64,000 nt of DNA from Siphonodentalium dalli (GCA_032622095.1 CP136064.1:278775614-278839613), one strand, 5' to 3'. Shown: positions 1-12,925, counted from the stretch's first letter. Numbers and translations: made by a program. The notes: generated by a model not told the origin, from the letters alone.

Positions 1-1250
1 TATCATTCCGTGTAGCTCTGTACACATGATGATGAAATGATAATCATCGCCCATTTCGCATCTGCAGTAATGTGCATAGATGTACCTGATTTATCCTATG
101 ATTTTGTCAGCCATTTAGTATATTAAAAGGGTAATTTTAGATTATCAGTTCCAAATTGAAACATAAATTTAGTTAAATAGGTTCATACATCAAGGCATAA
201 CAGTCGAGATTATGCTTGCTTCTTTGTTTTCTTAAAACTAGAGATAAAACAAGTGATAACGTACAGTGAAATTGGCTTGAGTATAATTGTGGAATGTGGT
301 CTATATATTGTTCTGGGCTTGATAGCTAGTGAGTTCGGGGTCCCGTACACGCTATCAGACCTAGAGTATGGGCGGCGTTCTCTGGTGTACACATCACGCC
401 TATGTCACTGTATGTTTATAATTGAGAGGACATGATAAGTATTGGCTTTATATATCAATATAAAAGTTTTCCGCGCCGATTACCATATATACAGGCTCAA
501 TAAAGAGCGTTTTTGGGATCCATTAATATGTGGATCTATAATTCAACAAACTGTCAATATTCAATAACAAATAGGGACTTTAGACGTCTGTATATCCATT
601 TATATACTGAACGCATATATAAGCCGACATGGCGCGACCTTTTCTGGTCATATTATATACCATTTCACACAAAACACGACATTTATCAGTCTACTATAAG
701 ACATATACTTATTTATGAACGGTAGTTCACACGCTTTCCGTGATACGATACCTAAATGCCAAGATTATGCAGAATGATAAGCAACTGCAAAGCCGGGCTA
801 TAGTTTTGCAGTTAAATCCAATAAATGACCAGGATTGCATATCCTGGTCTGTTGTTAACTGTGCCTTATTAATATGGAAAGGATAGTCCATGGTTGCCAG
901 ACATTAATGAGGACTTTATCCCATGGTATCTGATAGAAGTTGAACATGCACAAAGTAATACAATGCCAGCATGCTGAATGCACATCGGCGTGCATTCTTG
1001 TAAATAACTTGTTATAGGATCACAAAGACATGAATGTTAAAATCCGAGAATGCATATATAAATTGTATAATTTTTAGTTATATACACACCGAAGTGCGAC
1101 CTTGTGAATAACACAATCGTTTTGCTGTGTTGTAATGAAAATAATCTTCATTGTGATGAACATGGAATGAAGAGAATAAGAGACGTCACACAGTACAGTG
1201 TACGTCCTATTCCTGTTCCAGAGTGGTTCGATTTCCTAACCAATCTCTCC
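1..1250. other. Gene-free AT-rich DNA
   Basis: No reading frame here has recognisable protein character, and I see no RNA gene. Short palindromic and AT-rich stretches occur but none stands out. The frames longer than 60 codons look random: low complexity, overlapping on both strands. Confidence 0.5.
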
Positions 1251-1345
1251 TTTCCGGTAACGAATCTATCACTTCCGGTAAATAATTTTATCCCTTCCGG
1301 GAACGAATCTTGTCACTTCCGGGAACGAATCATTTCCGAGTACGA
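1251..1345. repeat. Short degenerate tandem repeat, about 22-bp unit
   Basis: The core TTCCGG(T/G)AACGAAT or a variant recurs at about 1252, 1273, 1295, 1317 and, more weakly, 1333. The spacing is 21-22 bp. It is a small minisatellite with no evident function. Confidence 0.6.
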
Positions 1346-4117
1346 AACTCACAACTTTTGTGATTTTATAGCAATTTTGAGGTCAATATATTTCCAATGC
1401 GAATTATAATATCATAGCTACTTCCCGTGCGAGAGGCCCAAACTGACTTATGCTCATTATGCAAGCTGATTTCTACGATTATTTATGGCTACTTCCCAGT
1501 GCGCGAAGGTCATACTTAAAGACGCATTTTTATGCTAGATTCTACAATTACTTGAAAAGACTTCCCCATGCGTGAAGTTCGTACATAACTAGGCTCATGT
1601 ATACATGTATGCTGGTTGATACACTCATATTCGGGTGAGCCGGTTTCCCAGTCGCGAGAAGCTTGGAAATCAATCATGCTACATTCTACAATTAGGCATG
1701 GCGTCAGGGCCATGGCCTGGGGGTCTCTGGTGTCGCATGTCGCAAATTCGTGATATATTATCGCATATTTCTAAACGTCATGACGGGGCCAGACTCCATT
1801 TTTAAACATGCTCGTTTCTACTATCCTACATGGCTCAGATGCCATTTTCCCCGTGGTTTTTGTATCGGAGGTTGCATATGACTCAGCTCATATATAAACT
1901 TCCTTTCGGTGCGAAACTACATTATATATATGCTCAATTTCTATGCGAAGAAAATGGTTTAGCAACCCTTTTGTCTCCCGGATTTTCTTGTGTTGTACTT
2001 CTATACCGACATCAACGCAAGACTTCGCTTTAGAAGGGGTTCCGCTGTCTGACGGGTTCAAGTTTGGATAGATTGGTATGCAGGTTGTGGGTCACAATTT
2101 ACTTATTTATTTATCTTATTATTTATACCCACACCACCTGAGTTTGTGCATTTCCATTGTTCTGATTGAAACAGCAGCCCAACCAAAGGAAAGCCTCACA
2201 TGCTGGTTTTCTTAGAGCATATTCTACAAACAGGTCAATATGTGACCTGATTACTGCTTTACGAGTTTGAGAGCATAATTTACACATACTGTCACGACGT
2301 GACGTCAGTATAACAAGTACGAGCCAAGAGTACATTTTTACATACAGTCTTACAGACTAAGGGCACATTTCTATATAATTGCCACTTTATCACCGAAATC
2401 CGGGCCTCACCACGTATACTATAAAGTATTATACACATGTCTACATGACATTAAAACAGCTGAAATTGCTGGCTACATCATAGCGCATATTCGCCTATAA
2501 ATATGACATTACATAACACCTATTTATGATATCAACTTGTCTTTTCAAGACGTAAATACTTATACAAATTAAAACATGGAAATACTTTTCATGAACAGGT
2601 CATGTTCGTCCTATATGACTACTTCAGATATAAATGACTAATATGAAGTTAAATATAACTTAAATATAACAAGCCACACAAGGGCTGGTTCGTTTCACAC
2701 GATATCCAGTCAAGTTACTATGAAAAATGCTACTTATATACAAATCATAAACGGTCCTTCCTTTTCAAAACTTGTTTGAAAAGGTACCCGCATCCTATAA
2801 TGAAAGTATACATGCATATTCATGCATATCTATGTAAGTCATACAGTGATGCTTGGAAAATACGAAATAAAAGCATAGTTCATCGAACATTTATCTCATT
2901 TCAATAGATATAATGCTGAGCTTTAATAACAAATCTACTTGACTAAGTTCATTAATGAAACGTTGTCTGTCACTCATAATGGTTCCATCACCACCATCAC
3001 CACTCTACTACGCTACCACCACTACCATTACCATAATTCGAGATATGTTAAGCTTATTATACAAATATTCTTTGCAAACTAGTATATATCTTCAGCAAAA
3101 TCTTCTCATTCTTATATCAAATTTCAGTGTTCTGCGACGTCACACTTAAATACACATATTTATTGGCATTAATTTACCAATTACCACATTGGAATATGCG
3201 ATAGCTATTTACAAGATATGGGATTTTCAGTTCCTGCAAATAATTAATTACTTCTAACACTAACTATGTATTCAGCGATATGCATTCTACAAGGCTTACA
3301 AACTGAAAGCTCTTGCTAGTTGAAAGCTAAATAGTCTTTAAACTGATGTTATTTCAACTACTTCTTGATTCCTTATACCGATTCATACGCCTTTGAAGAT
3401 TATTAGGCATTGTCAGGAGCAAATTTCTATATGTGTTCTGCCACTATATTTTGCCTTAATACCAGATGCAAATCACTCCAAGAGTAAACGAGGTATGTAG
3501 GTTACGTTCAAAATGAGTCAGGCCACATTTCTGTTTCATGTTATTAATTTTATGCATGTGTAACAATGCACAGCTTCTTAGCTTCTTAGCGTCAGCAATG
3601 AATTCCAGTAATATTCGATCAAATCACACCAATGTGATGACAAAGGTTTAATTACTTATGTAACTATTACATTGAAAACTCATGCAACATTTCACATTTA
3701 TTTAGCACAAAAGCAGTTCAATTTTATTTTTAAGTGACCATATTCGGCTCACATTGATTCTCTACTATAGCATACGTCATTTTGCACGCAAGTTCTTTTC
3801 AAATAATTCACTAGCAGGCCAAATTATGGTTGATAAGTTATTGATAGATGACTCGAACGATAATACCTAAATCTCTCTACTTAATTCTTTGATGTTTGCG
3901 AGTATAATATTTGACTCTAAGCACTCCAAGTTCAATTCTCTTCAACGTCAGAGCCGACGGATCATGATGTCACAGAATACAGCCATCTCACGGACATTCA
4001 GGAACGGGCATCAGCTCCACTATATCCACAAATATGAACAAAGAAAATTGTTGACTGTTTGCATTATTTTTTTTATATGGAGATGCCAGGCGCCATCTCA
4101 TTGGGACAAGAGGGTAG
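1346..4117. other. Gene-free stretch
   Basis: About 2.8 kb with no recognisable gene. A short ACC/CAT-rich low-complexity patch lies at about 2985-3030. The longest frame, about 93 codons at 3889-4170, runs into the palindrome arm and has no recognisable domain. Confidence 0.45.
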
Positions 4118-5606
4118 TGTCATATTGTGGGGTAGTGCCATATTGGGAGTTGTGTCATATTGTGATTTAACACGTTCATTTCATATCACACATTTTAAAT
4201 ATTAGGTTGAACAAAAATTGGTTCAAAGAAATCGGGATTTTTTATATGGAGTGCATGAAAATACTGGGGGGTTAATACAAGATTCCATTATATACCACAG
4301 ATGTGAGAAAAGCTCATTACTAACATTGATTCAAAGCACGGTAAAGTCTGGCGAAAATAATTGACCATAGGTGATTTAGCGGGGTTTAATTATATCCTGT
4401 CATATTCCCAACAGGTAAGTTGTATGAAGGATGTTAAATGTAACTGAGCATGCAAATTTTGGATGGAAAATAGATTACCAGTATGAAAATGGTAGACATA
4501 TCGGCGCCAAAATAGCCAGCAGATGGACTGTAATTAAGGTAAAAGATAACACCGCTGGACCATCGCTGGGGTCCGGAGAATAGTTTCAGACTTAATGCCA
4601 GAATTTAATTACACACATGCCATCCGGCGTGCATGAGAGTAATCTAGCATGAATCATTAATATAACATATGTGGGTGAAATTATGGCCAAAGCAAGTTAT
4701 GCAAAGTAGCCTGTCCATCACATGATTTGAAAACTTCTACACGTGCCATAAAACGATTTTGTTGGATTGAGCTAGAACCGAGGATTTTCATTGGTGCTAC
4801 TGACAAAATGACTACCTCAAGCCACCGTGCAAAACAGGGGGGGTATAAATATGGATTGTGTTGGGAAATTCGTCACTTTCGAACGAATAAATTCTCAACA
4901 CAACTATTTATACTGTTCTGTTCATTACTTTAGGTGAGTTAAAATATAAGATACTTTTCGTTTGCAGATTAATACACCATGAATATTTGTAATAGGCGAG
5001 ATATTTTCAATGTGAATATGTGAATCTTGTGAGTAAAGTTTTTCTGTTAAATCCGGAGTTTGTTCAACGGTAACACATTTGTATTATTATTGGCGATTAT
5101 GAAACATGCAAATCTTTCATCCGGGTTCCGGGTAAGTTGGTATAGCCATGTTCAGGTGTAATGTTATTATAAGCATAGATTAATATATGTCTGAATTCAT
5201 CCATCCAACCAATCAAAGTTGCATGCACTAGCAACTTTTAAATTCAACCATGATTCGGTCACTTAATGGAGCCATAACATTTAACAATCAAATACGAAAT
5301 TACTTTCAACCATAATATTCTACCACGGTTCAATAAATTGAACCATCCAAACTTAGCCATTACAAGTTTCCTAGCCTAGGCTAGCTTCGAAGATATTTCC
5401 CAATTTAAAGCTGCATGGGTCCTTTTAAATAGACATATTGATAAAAGTTTACTTAAATGCAAATGGAAATTTCGCATTCAGCTTCGAGCTTTTCACATCA
5501 AAGAATTACATTCTTATAATTAATATACACCTTTATACATACTTTAGCTTGGGCTATGCTTGAGGACACAACATATGCTTAAATCTAAATAAAGATTGAT
5601 TGATTG
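4118..5606 (+). repeat. Left arm of a 3.2-kb palindrome
   Basis: This 1.49-kb arm matches the reverse complement of 5808-7295 almost base for base; I noted one substitution near 5217 (matching 6194) and about one indel. The outer end carries sub-repeats of TGTCATATTGTGG. The inner end, about 5500-5606, reads AAATAAAGATTGATTGATTG, which looks like the 3' tail of a LINE (polyadenylation signal followed by a TTGA-type microsatellite). A 68-codon frame lies at 4727-4933 and is repeated exactly in the other arm. It has no known domain and is followed at once by a GTGAGT splice-donor-like sequence. Confidence 0.85.
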
Positions 5607-5807
5607 TTTAGATTTTCATTATTTGGGGAAATTAGCTTGGTAGGCTGTTGGTACCTAAAGTAATGAACAGAACAGTATAAATAGTTGTGTTGAGAATTTA
5701 TTCGTTCGAAAGTCCAAAGTAATAAACAAATTTAGCATTATAATTAGAATGGCAGTAACAGAATAAATAGTGGTAACAATTCAGCGACCATTCGTCAATC
5801 AACCAAT
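5607..5807. other. Palindrome spacer with a third copy of an arm segment
   Basis: This 201-bp spacer separates the arms. Positions 5654-5713 repeat 60 bp of the right arm (6480-6539) in the same orientation, so that segment occurs three times in 3.2 kb. The rest of the spacer matches neither arm. Read on the minus strand, the shared segment ends at ...CTTTAGGT. In the arms that point coincides with a CTTTAG/GTGAGT donor-like junction. Confidence 0.75.
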
Positions 5808-7295
5808 CAATCAATCTTTATTTAGATTTAAGCATATGTTGTGTCCTCAAGCATAGCCCAAGCTAAAGTATGTATAAAGGTGTATATTAATTATAAGAAT
5901 GTAATTCTTTGATGTGAAAAGCTCGAAGCTGAATGCGAAATTTCCATTTGCATTTAAGTAAACTTTTATCAATATGTCTATTTAAAAGGACCCATGCAGC
6001 TTTAAATTGGGAAATATCTTCGAAGCTAGCCTAGGCTAGGAAACTTGTAATGGCTAAGTTTGGATGGTTCAATTTATTGAACCGTGGTAGAATATTATGG
6101 TTGAAAGTAATTTCGTATTTGATTGTTAAATGTTATGGCTCCATTAAGTGACCGAATCATGGTTGAATTTAAAAGTTGCTAGTGCATGCAACTTCGATTG
6201 ATTGGTTGGATGGATGAATTCAGACATATATTAATCTATGCTTATAATAACATTACACCTGAACATGGCTATACCAACTTACCCGGAACCCGGATGAAAG
6301 ATTTGCATGTTTCATAATCGCCAATAATAATACAAATGTGTTACCGTTGAACAAACTCCGGATTTAACAGAAAAACTTTACTCACAAGATTCACATATTC
6401 ACATTGAAAATATCTCGCCTATTACAAATATTCATGGTGTATTAATCTGCAAACGAAAAGTATCTTATATTTTAACTCACCTAAAGTAATGAACAGAACA
6501 GTATAAATAGTTGTGTTGAGAATTTATTCGTTCGAAAGTGACGAATTTCCCAACACAATCCATATTTATACCCCCCCTGTTTTGCACGGTGGCTTGAGGT
6601 AGTCATTTTGTCAGTAGCACCAATGAAAATCCTCGGTTCTAGCTCAATCCAACAAAATCGTTTTATGGCACGTGTAGAAGTTTTCAAATCATGTGATGGA
6701 CAGGCTACTTTGCATAACTTGCTTTGGCCATAATTTCACCCACATATGTTATATTAATGATTCATGCTAGATTACTCTCATGCACGCCGGATGGCATGTG
6801 TGTAATTAAATTCTGGCATTAAGTCTGAAACTATTCTCCGGACCCCAGCGATGGTCCAGCGGTGTTATCTTTTACCTTAATTACAGTCCATCTGCTGGCT
6901 ATTTTGGCGCCGATATGTCTACCATTTTCATACTGGTAATCTATTTTCCATCCAAAATTTGCATGCTCAGTTACATTTAACATCCTTCATACAACTTACC
7001 TGTTGGGAATATGACAGGATATAATTAAACCCCGCTAAATCACCTATGGTCAATTATTTTCGCCAGACTTTACCGTGCTTTGAATCAATGTTAGTAATGA
7101 GCTTTTCTCACATCTGTGGTATATAATGGAATCTTGTATTAACCCCCCAGTATTTTCATGCACTCCATATAAAAAATCCCGATTTCTTTGAACCAATTTT
7201 TGTTCAACCTAATATTTAAAATGTGTGATATGAAATGAACGTGTTAAATCACAATATGACACAACTCCCAATATGGCACTACCCCACAATATGAC
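5808..7295 (-). repeat. Right arm of the 3.2-kb palindrome
   Basis: Reverse-complement partner of 4118-5606. Paired coordinates sum to about 11,413-11,414 throughout, so indels are almost absent. The outer end (ACCCCACAATATGACA) mirrors the left start. I see no convincing target-site duplication outside the arms. The near-identity implies recent duplication, gene conversion, or an assembly fold-back. Confidence 0.85.
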
Positions 7296-8802
7296 AGCTA
7301 TATCATTTGAATGAATGTGTATCTTTGTTATTAAAATCACCATTCCCTTCATCTGGGATGATTTCAGTCATGTAATGCGACAAAACCAGAGGTTTAGTGC
7401 ATTCATGTGTGATCATCTTCATCAGAATGTTTACATCGTGTTTGTAATTGCGTCGTTTCGATGTAAACACGATGCGGAACGCACACGCGGTCACCAGCAT
7501 CGCTTTGTTCTAAACGCATCATAGCAAAACAGCAGGACCCACCAACATCATAGCAATTATGCAGGACCACTTCACCAGAGGTGGTAAATTGCATGTTATT
7601 GTCACGTTTGTAGGCATTGTTATGTAGACATGCAAACATAAAACGTTACCCAACCATTTGTGTATAGACAAATTACCCGATCGTCCAATAAAAATGTTCG
7701 GTTGACTGTTGAAGGCGAAGATCAAATTATTGGCGCAGTCAACACTCGCTTTCATTCTTCAAGTTTATTGTCTATGTAAATCAATTAATGACATTTAGAC
7801 ATAAATAAACATATATACATATAATTTACAGGTTACACGCGTGCGTTGTAATATGTTTCCCCACAGCAACAGGCAGCCTTGAGCATATTAAAGCCGCACA
7901 CATTTCTTGGAAGTCCAAAAAATGCATGCAGCTCCAATCTACACACGACTACCAACCACTGTGGTAACACCCTCATTCCCACCACCCTGCCATACCACTT
8001 CACCGGGCGCCATGGTGGAGCACACCCCGCTCCACACGAGACAAATGCACCGTGTGGAGCGGGGCCCGATCGGCACAGGCATCCCTCCGCGGCACCGCAG
8101 AGCTGGTGCACTTTTACTGACCATCTCTTATTTCCCATATCTGGCGAAATATTCTGATTTTAATTAAAATAAACTTTAGATGAGCCTAAATAGTTCATTG
8201 ATAATATAAAACATGTCATTAAAATTAGTTAATATCACTAGCATTGTCGCTGTTGGCATTGATTTCGATAGCTCACGATAGATATAATGTATCGGCACAG
8301 GACCACACGCCTCTTCACGCCCCTGTTTACATTTCTGCTATTTTTGGCACATTGTCAAATTAGATCAGGGACCACATAAGCGCACGTGCAGATCTTGCTG
8401 AGCGGGTAACCTTGACACGATGACACAGTTAGCCAAAAAAGCAGTGACCGACTGGCGTGTTCGTGAATTTGTGATTTATTTCTGAAGTTGTTCTGGAGTG
8501 AATTGTGATTAATGTGAATGTATATGAGTCTTTATGCGTAATTCTAGGTCTGAGCTTACTGGAAACAATGACACACTTTAATCTGTCATTTATCATTTGA
8601 GTCAAATACACTTCAATTCTTAAAAACAACTACATAATTAGACCCCGTCTGACTCAGTGACTGCGTGTGGTGGAGTGCCGATTCATTACAATATCTGTGT
8701 TTTAAAACCCACCGGCGTGTTATCCCTTTGTCCGGACAGGGGTCTTATCTGGCAGAACGCTCAAGCGTTTTGATCGCATGAACATTATTTTAACGCCAAC
8801 AG
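7296..8802. other. Gene-free stretch with two hairpins
   Basis: No recognised gene. A hairpin with 11-bp arms (TGTTTACATCG / CGATGTAAACA) lies at about 7428-7466. A stronger one at 8025-8064 has a perfect 13-bp GC-rich stem (CCCCGCTCCACAC / GTGTGGAGCGGGG) and a 14-nt loop. Several overlapping 60-100 codon frames at 7833-8167 are only the open frames of a locally GC-rich patch. Confidence 0.45.
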
Positions 8803-8871
8803 TCATTCTTTTTTAAGAATGCCCGTGGGCATTATTTTTTAAGAATGCCCGTGGGCATTATTTTTTACGAA
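8803..8871. repeat. Two tandem 26-bp hairpin units
   Basis: The unit TTTTTTAAGAATGCCCGTGGGCATTA occurs twice (shown here only by its key palindrome, AATGCCCGTGGGCATT). It is preceded and followed by partial copies. The palindrome plus T-run would be terminator-like in bacteria. In this eukaryotic setting I read it only as a short inverted repeat. Confidence 0.6.
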
Positions 8872-8980
8872 TACACGAGGGATTAAATCGACTGAGTGAC
8901 GTCATAGAGTGGCTCCTCCCCCAATCATGTAAGTTGAGTCAATATAGCGTGTCGGCAAGCTGCATTAAATATCGGAACAC

Positions 8981-9433
8981 TTAAAGGTACTCAATCCTAT
9001 CAGGCCATCATAAATTACTATTTCTTTGGCTTCGGGGATAAACACTAATTGATTCGAGACGAGTAACCTACCTATCAACGCTCATAGTGATCAGATTGTT
9101 TTTTGAAGTTTTGTTATTTCTATTGTTTCTGGCCCAGAAACACGCCGTCAAAATGATGGTCTCAGTCAAAATTGCGTTATTAATACACTTGATTTTAGAG
9201 TTATCCAGCTTCGCTTGTTTGAATAAGTGTTTCTGTGAAAATTATACATCTCGAGAAAATTACAAACTTAGGGGCAATTATTAGTACGCATAATTGCAAA
9301 CTTCAAAAATTTATATCTAATAACTCTGAGCTTTGATGGGTGGGTTCCTCGACTCGAATCAATTATTTTTTTTATCCCTTGAAGTCACAGAAATAGTAAT
9401 TTAGGGGTGCTTAATCGGATTGAGTACCTTTAA
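8981..9433. mobile_element. Non-autonomous TTAA-flanked TIR element (family 1)
   Basis: The element is 453 bp and begins and ends at TTAA (8981-8984 and 9430-9433). The terminal inverted repeats, TTAAAGGTACTCAATCC... and its complement, pair imperfectly for about 110 bp on each side. There is no transposase frame. A TTAA target with termini starting AGG fits Kolobok-type or, less well, piggyBac-type transposons. That assignment is inference from the target site. A degenerate half copy lies at about 18837-19025, confirming a dispersed family. Confidence 0.75.
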
Positions 9434-9908
9434 TTTGCTGAGCTAATTAAAACTCACAAATATTTAGCGATTTTGATTTTAATTTTATATTGCCAAGCCA
9501 AAAAATAAAATAAAATTTCTTTAAACTTTGATACAAAAACACCAACAGCTATTTGGACTAACTATTTAGAAAAGTCCGCAGACAGGCTAAAACACATATA
9601 GATAACATCTAAATACGTCCCCAAGTCGGTCAAATAAACACAAAACCGTTTAACACAGATTTTAACTATACGTTACTTATTGAACGAGAAAGTGCTCACA
9701 TGGTTATTTTTAATACAATGGTGAAGCATAGAAAAAATATAACATTTCCAGTATCAAATTGAAACAGAATAGCGTATATCCATGTGTATAGACATGTCAT
9801 GCATATGTACTCTGGCTTCGCCAAGATATCATACTCCACTAGTTCAAAACATGATAACTTTCTGTTGCTCTGACAGGGAAGTTTTATAACATTGAAAAAA
9901 AAATGCAG
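9434..9908. other. Gene-free AT-rich spacer
   Basis: Nothing recognisable between the two TTAA elements. Confidence 0.4.
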
Positions 9909-10873
9909 TTAAGGGTCAGACGCACGTTTTGCCAAAATTTCCTGGTATTTCAAAATGTATTTTCTCTAAATCTATCCGGAATATCTTTGTGAAATTTTGT
10001 ACAAGAGATTATTGTGGTACCATACATAAGAACCATTGGACATTTGGTTATTATAATCTCATTTACTTTACTTTTATGGCATGAAAAATCTTTAAAATTT
10101 CACTGTGTTCAGGTACCGAGAACTACTGTAAAACAGATTTTTTTCGAAAGTGCATTTCATATATGCATGATATCATATCTGAAGATCATGAGAGGAGACT
10201 TAATTTTTCTTGATTCATAAAATTAAATGACTATTTTCATTCAGAAAGACAACTACCATAAATAATTTTTTATTATTGAGAATTTTCATGCCATGCTTGT
10301 TGGTCATTGAAAAATTGGGCTCAGTTGAGTTCTGGGTCATGGGTTCATAACCAAGTTAAATCTGACCACCATTTCTCTTAACACTGTGGCCTAATTTCTG
10401 TTGATTGCTCCCTGCTTGAGTGGACAGCACCACATTTGAACATTTGTTTTCATTGGGCTGGCATATTTGTGACTGCTTTATTCTTCATTATAATACACGG
10501 GGTGTGATGATATAATATGCAATTAAAAAGCTAACTCAACATTATGATACAAATGAAGCCTCCTCTCATGGAGTCAAGACAATAAGCTATTTGATGGTTG
10601 ACATGTTGTTTGAAATTATAAATTTTTCTGGCAGTTCTCGGTACCTAAAGGGACAGAAACGAAACAAATATTTTCAACCTCTCAAATGTATTAAAATCCA
10701 TTATTGTTATTGTCTCTTTATAATTGCTCTGATTCTATATATAATGAAAATTATCATATGTAAAATTCAAGATTTTTCACCAGATAGATCCAGAGAAATT
10801 CTTTGTTGAAATTCACTTGCCATTTCTGGCTGGATTTACTGTGATTTATGCAAAACGTGCGTCTCCCCCTTAA
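9909..10873. mobile_element. Non-autonomous TTAA-flanked foldback element (family 2)
   Basis: The ends are TTAAGGG..AGACGCACGTTTTGC at 9909 and its near complement ending at TTAA 10873. Internal segments also pair, for example GTACCGAGAACT at about 10118 with its complement at about 10640, and CATGAGAGGAG at about 10188 with its complement at about 10562. The arms therefore extend roughly 300-400 bp, with loss of pairing between. No transposase is present. The termini differ from family 1 but the TTAA target is the same. Confidence 0.7.
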
Positions 10874-12925
10874 CATATAATGCTCGGTTATAACTGTTCC
10901 GTAATAACATTGTATTTTATAGCAGGTAAAGGTCCTAACTCGAGTTTGTAAGGTTTGGGGGACTTGAATTAATCGATTGTACTATGCGTCGCTTGGAATT
11001 TCATTGATGTTGGCTCACATAGCTACACAAATCTTGCAACCTCGAGCTGGGAATTTATATTCAAGGAACAAGTATTAACACACAAATATATTCCCTGCAT
11101 GGTTTGTTCAATCTTCAACCCCATCAGAAGATAATAGAAAAGGTTCCTAGGGCTTGAACATATGGAAAATGATATACATGTATACGGGGGTATATAGCCA
11201 GAGTAAAGATTCATGGCATGATCTAACGCGTGTGCCGAACTTGAACATTTTAGGGAGAACATTATTGGTACGTAAGGCGTTCGCATTGGTCTGTAAAATC
11301 ATTATCACCAAGAGTAAATGTTGAACAATGGATTGGTTTTGTTCTTGTGTTGATTGTCGATAAGACATGGATAACGCGATCATGCGTTGTTTTTTTTAAC
11401 TTTTCTTGAAGCACGAGTCTTTTTACAATCGATACAATCTCAAGGGGTAAATGGTCAACAGAACCGAGATTCAAGCAATATTTGGCGATAAAATGACTGT
11501 CAATGTTACAGTACTGTTCACATAAGTATGCAAAATGCATTGAAAGTGTCGTTGTTGAACATCAGCGATCCAGTTAAAACGAGGTTTTGGTGTTTGAAAA
11601 AAAAATTGTGTGCACATTTACTCACTGCGAAAACCCAATGGTTAATGCTAGCATACCACATTCCATTATTAACTGAATTTAAAAAAAAACAAACAAATCG
11701 AGGCATGAGTTTTCATGGAGTTAGACTTTTTTTTATAGATGCTAAGATTTTACAGGTTTCAGGCTCATATTTCAAATTGTTTCATGATTCCTCCCCACAA
11801 TTGGTACAGTTAGGAAATTCGAAACCACGGGGTGGGAAGCTAATGAAATTACACGACATTGCGAGCTCGGTCTTGTTAAAAGGGGCGGGATGCTGCCGGG
11901 AAATCACAGGAGCCCTCTAGCCACGTCGCTGATGACTAATCAATTATATATTGGAACGATATATATAGTCACTATTTACGCGATTGTATGCCGTTTCGAA
12001 GAAAAGATAATACATGTTATACATTTGCGCACTAACCATTTGTTAACTTCTGTGAGTGACACTTAAAGGTACATGTAAGGTCGTCGTGGTGAGTGAATAT
12101 TTGGAAATCATGCATATACGATGGGAAATTGCTAACAACGGGGGTGGCCCATGTCATGTAAGAATTGTCCAATAACTGGAAATGTTATGATACCTTTTGA
12201 AACATCATGAAGGGGGTGGGTGCGCGAAACTAAATTGTCATGTTGTTCTGAGTCATGTCTAGCCACGCCCATGTGTATAAACCATAGGATGATACTTAAA
12301 ATTCAAGCAAGTACATCATGTAGGTTTCCTTCTGATAATAATTGAAAATTCAAAATACCCCATACGATTGAACACTATAATACTTCTATTCATGCGTATT
12401 CTACACAATACAACAATGAGAAATAATCAGTAAACCCATTTATGCAAGATTCTTGTGTGCTTTCGACTTATTAATAATAAGACAGTTTTACCAGGTATCG
12501 TGTTGTTTGGCGCCAGAATATTCGAAAAATCACATTATATAAAGAGCGGTTTTACATCATTCCCATTAGTTTTCATGTTTTATTGCCTGATAAATTATTA
12601 TGGAATGTTAACGTATTTGATGTCGAATTAGATGGGGCATATTTAAATCAAGAAAGAAATATAGTAATATATTGCTCACACACACTGTCCGAATCCATAG
12701 CGCAACGACAAACTTCGGAAGAAACGTCCCTCAACTGGCGAGTCCTAATTCGAATTAAATAATAATTGAAATGTGTTGCTTTTCGGCGGGGACAACACGG
12801 ACATCACAAACTGTCCGTGCTGAACTGTGGGCGTGTACTCAGGTAATCAAGGCAGAGCTGTGTGCCAGACACAATTGATAGTAACTGTGGCTCCAACAAC
12901 AATTCAATGAGTGGGTTTTAAGTCA
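10874..12925. other. Gene-free stretch; one unassigned 130-codon frame
   Basis: No recognised gene. The longest frame (plus strand, 11528-11920) has 130 codons. It shows no domain, no signal peptide and no splice-site support, and long frames on the opposite strand overlap it. I treat it as probably non-coding. Confidence 0.4.

Noticed and set aside
490-530. AATAAAGAGCGTTTTT resembles the repeat at 63.7-64.0 kb
   Set aside because: The match is limited to a short AAAGAGCGTTT core; neighbouring bases do not align.
7833-8167. Four overlapping frames of 60-100 codons
   Set aside because: Simultaneously open on both strands in a GC-rich patch lacking stops; none resembles a known protein.
8803-8871. 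Hairpin plus T-run as a transcription terminator
   Set aside because: Rho-independent terminators do not apply in a eukaryotic nuclear genome, and no gene ends here.
11528-11920. 130-codon plus-strand frame
   Set aside because: Start and stop are by chance in AT-rich DNA. There is no domain, overlapping minus-strand frames are equally long, and there is no splice or promoter support.
12055-12085. CACTTAAAGGTACATGTAAGG resembles the TTAA family 1 terminus
   Set aside because: Only the first 12 or so bases match and no inner sequence or partner terminus follows.
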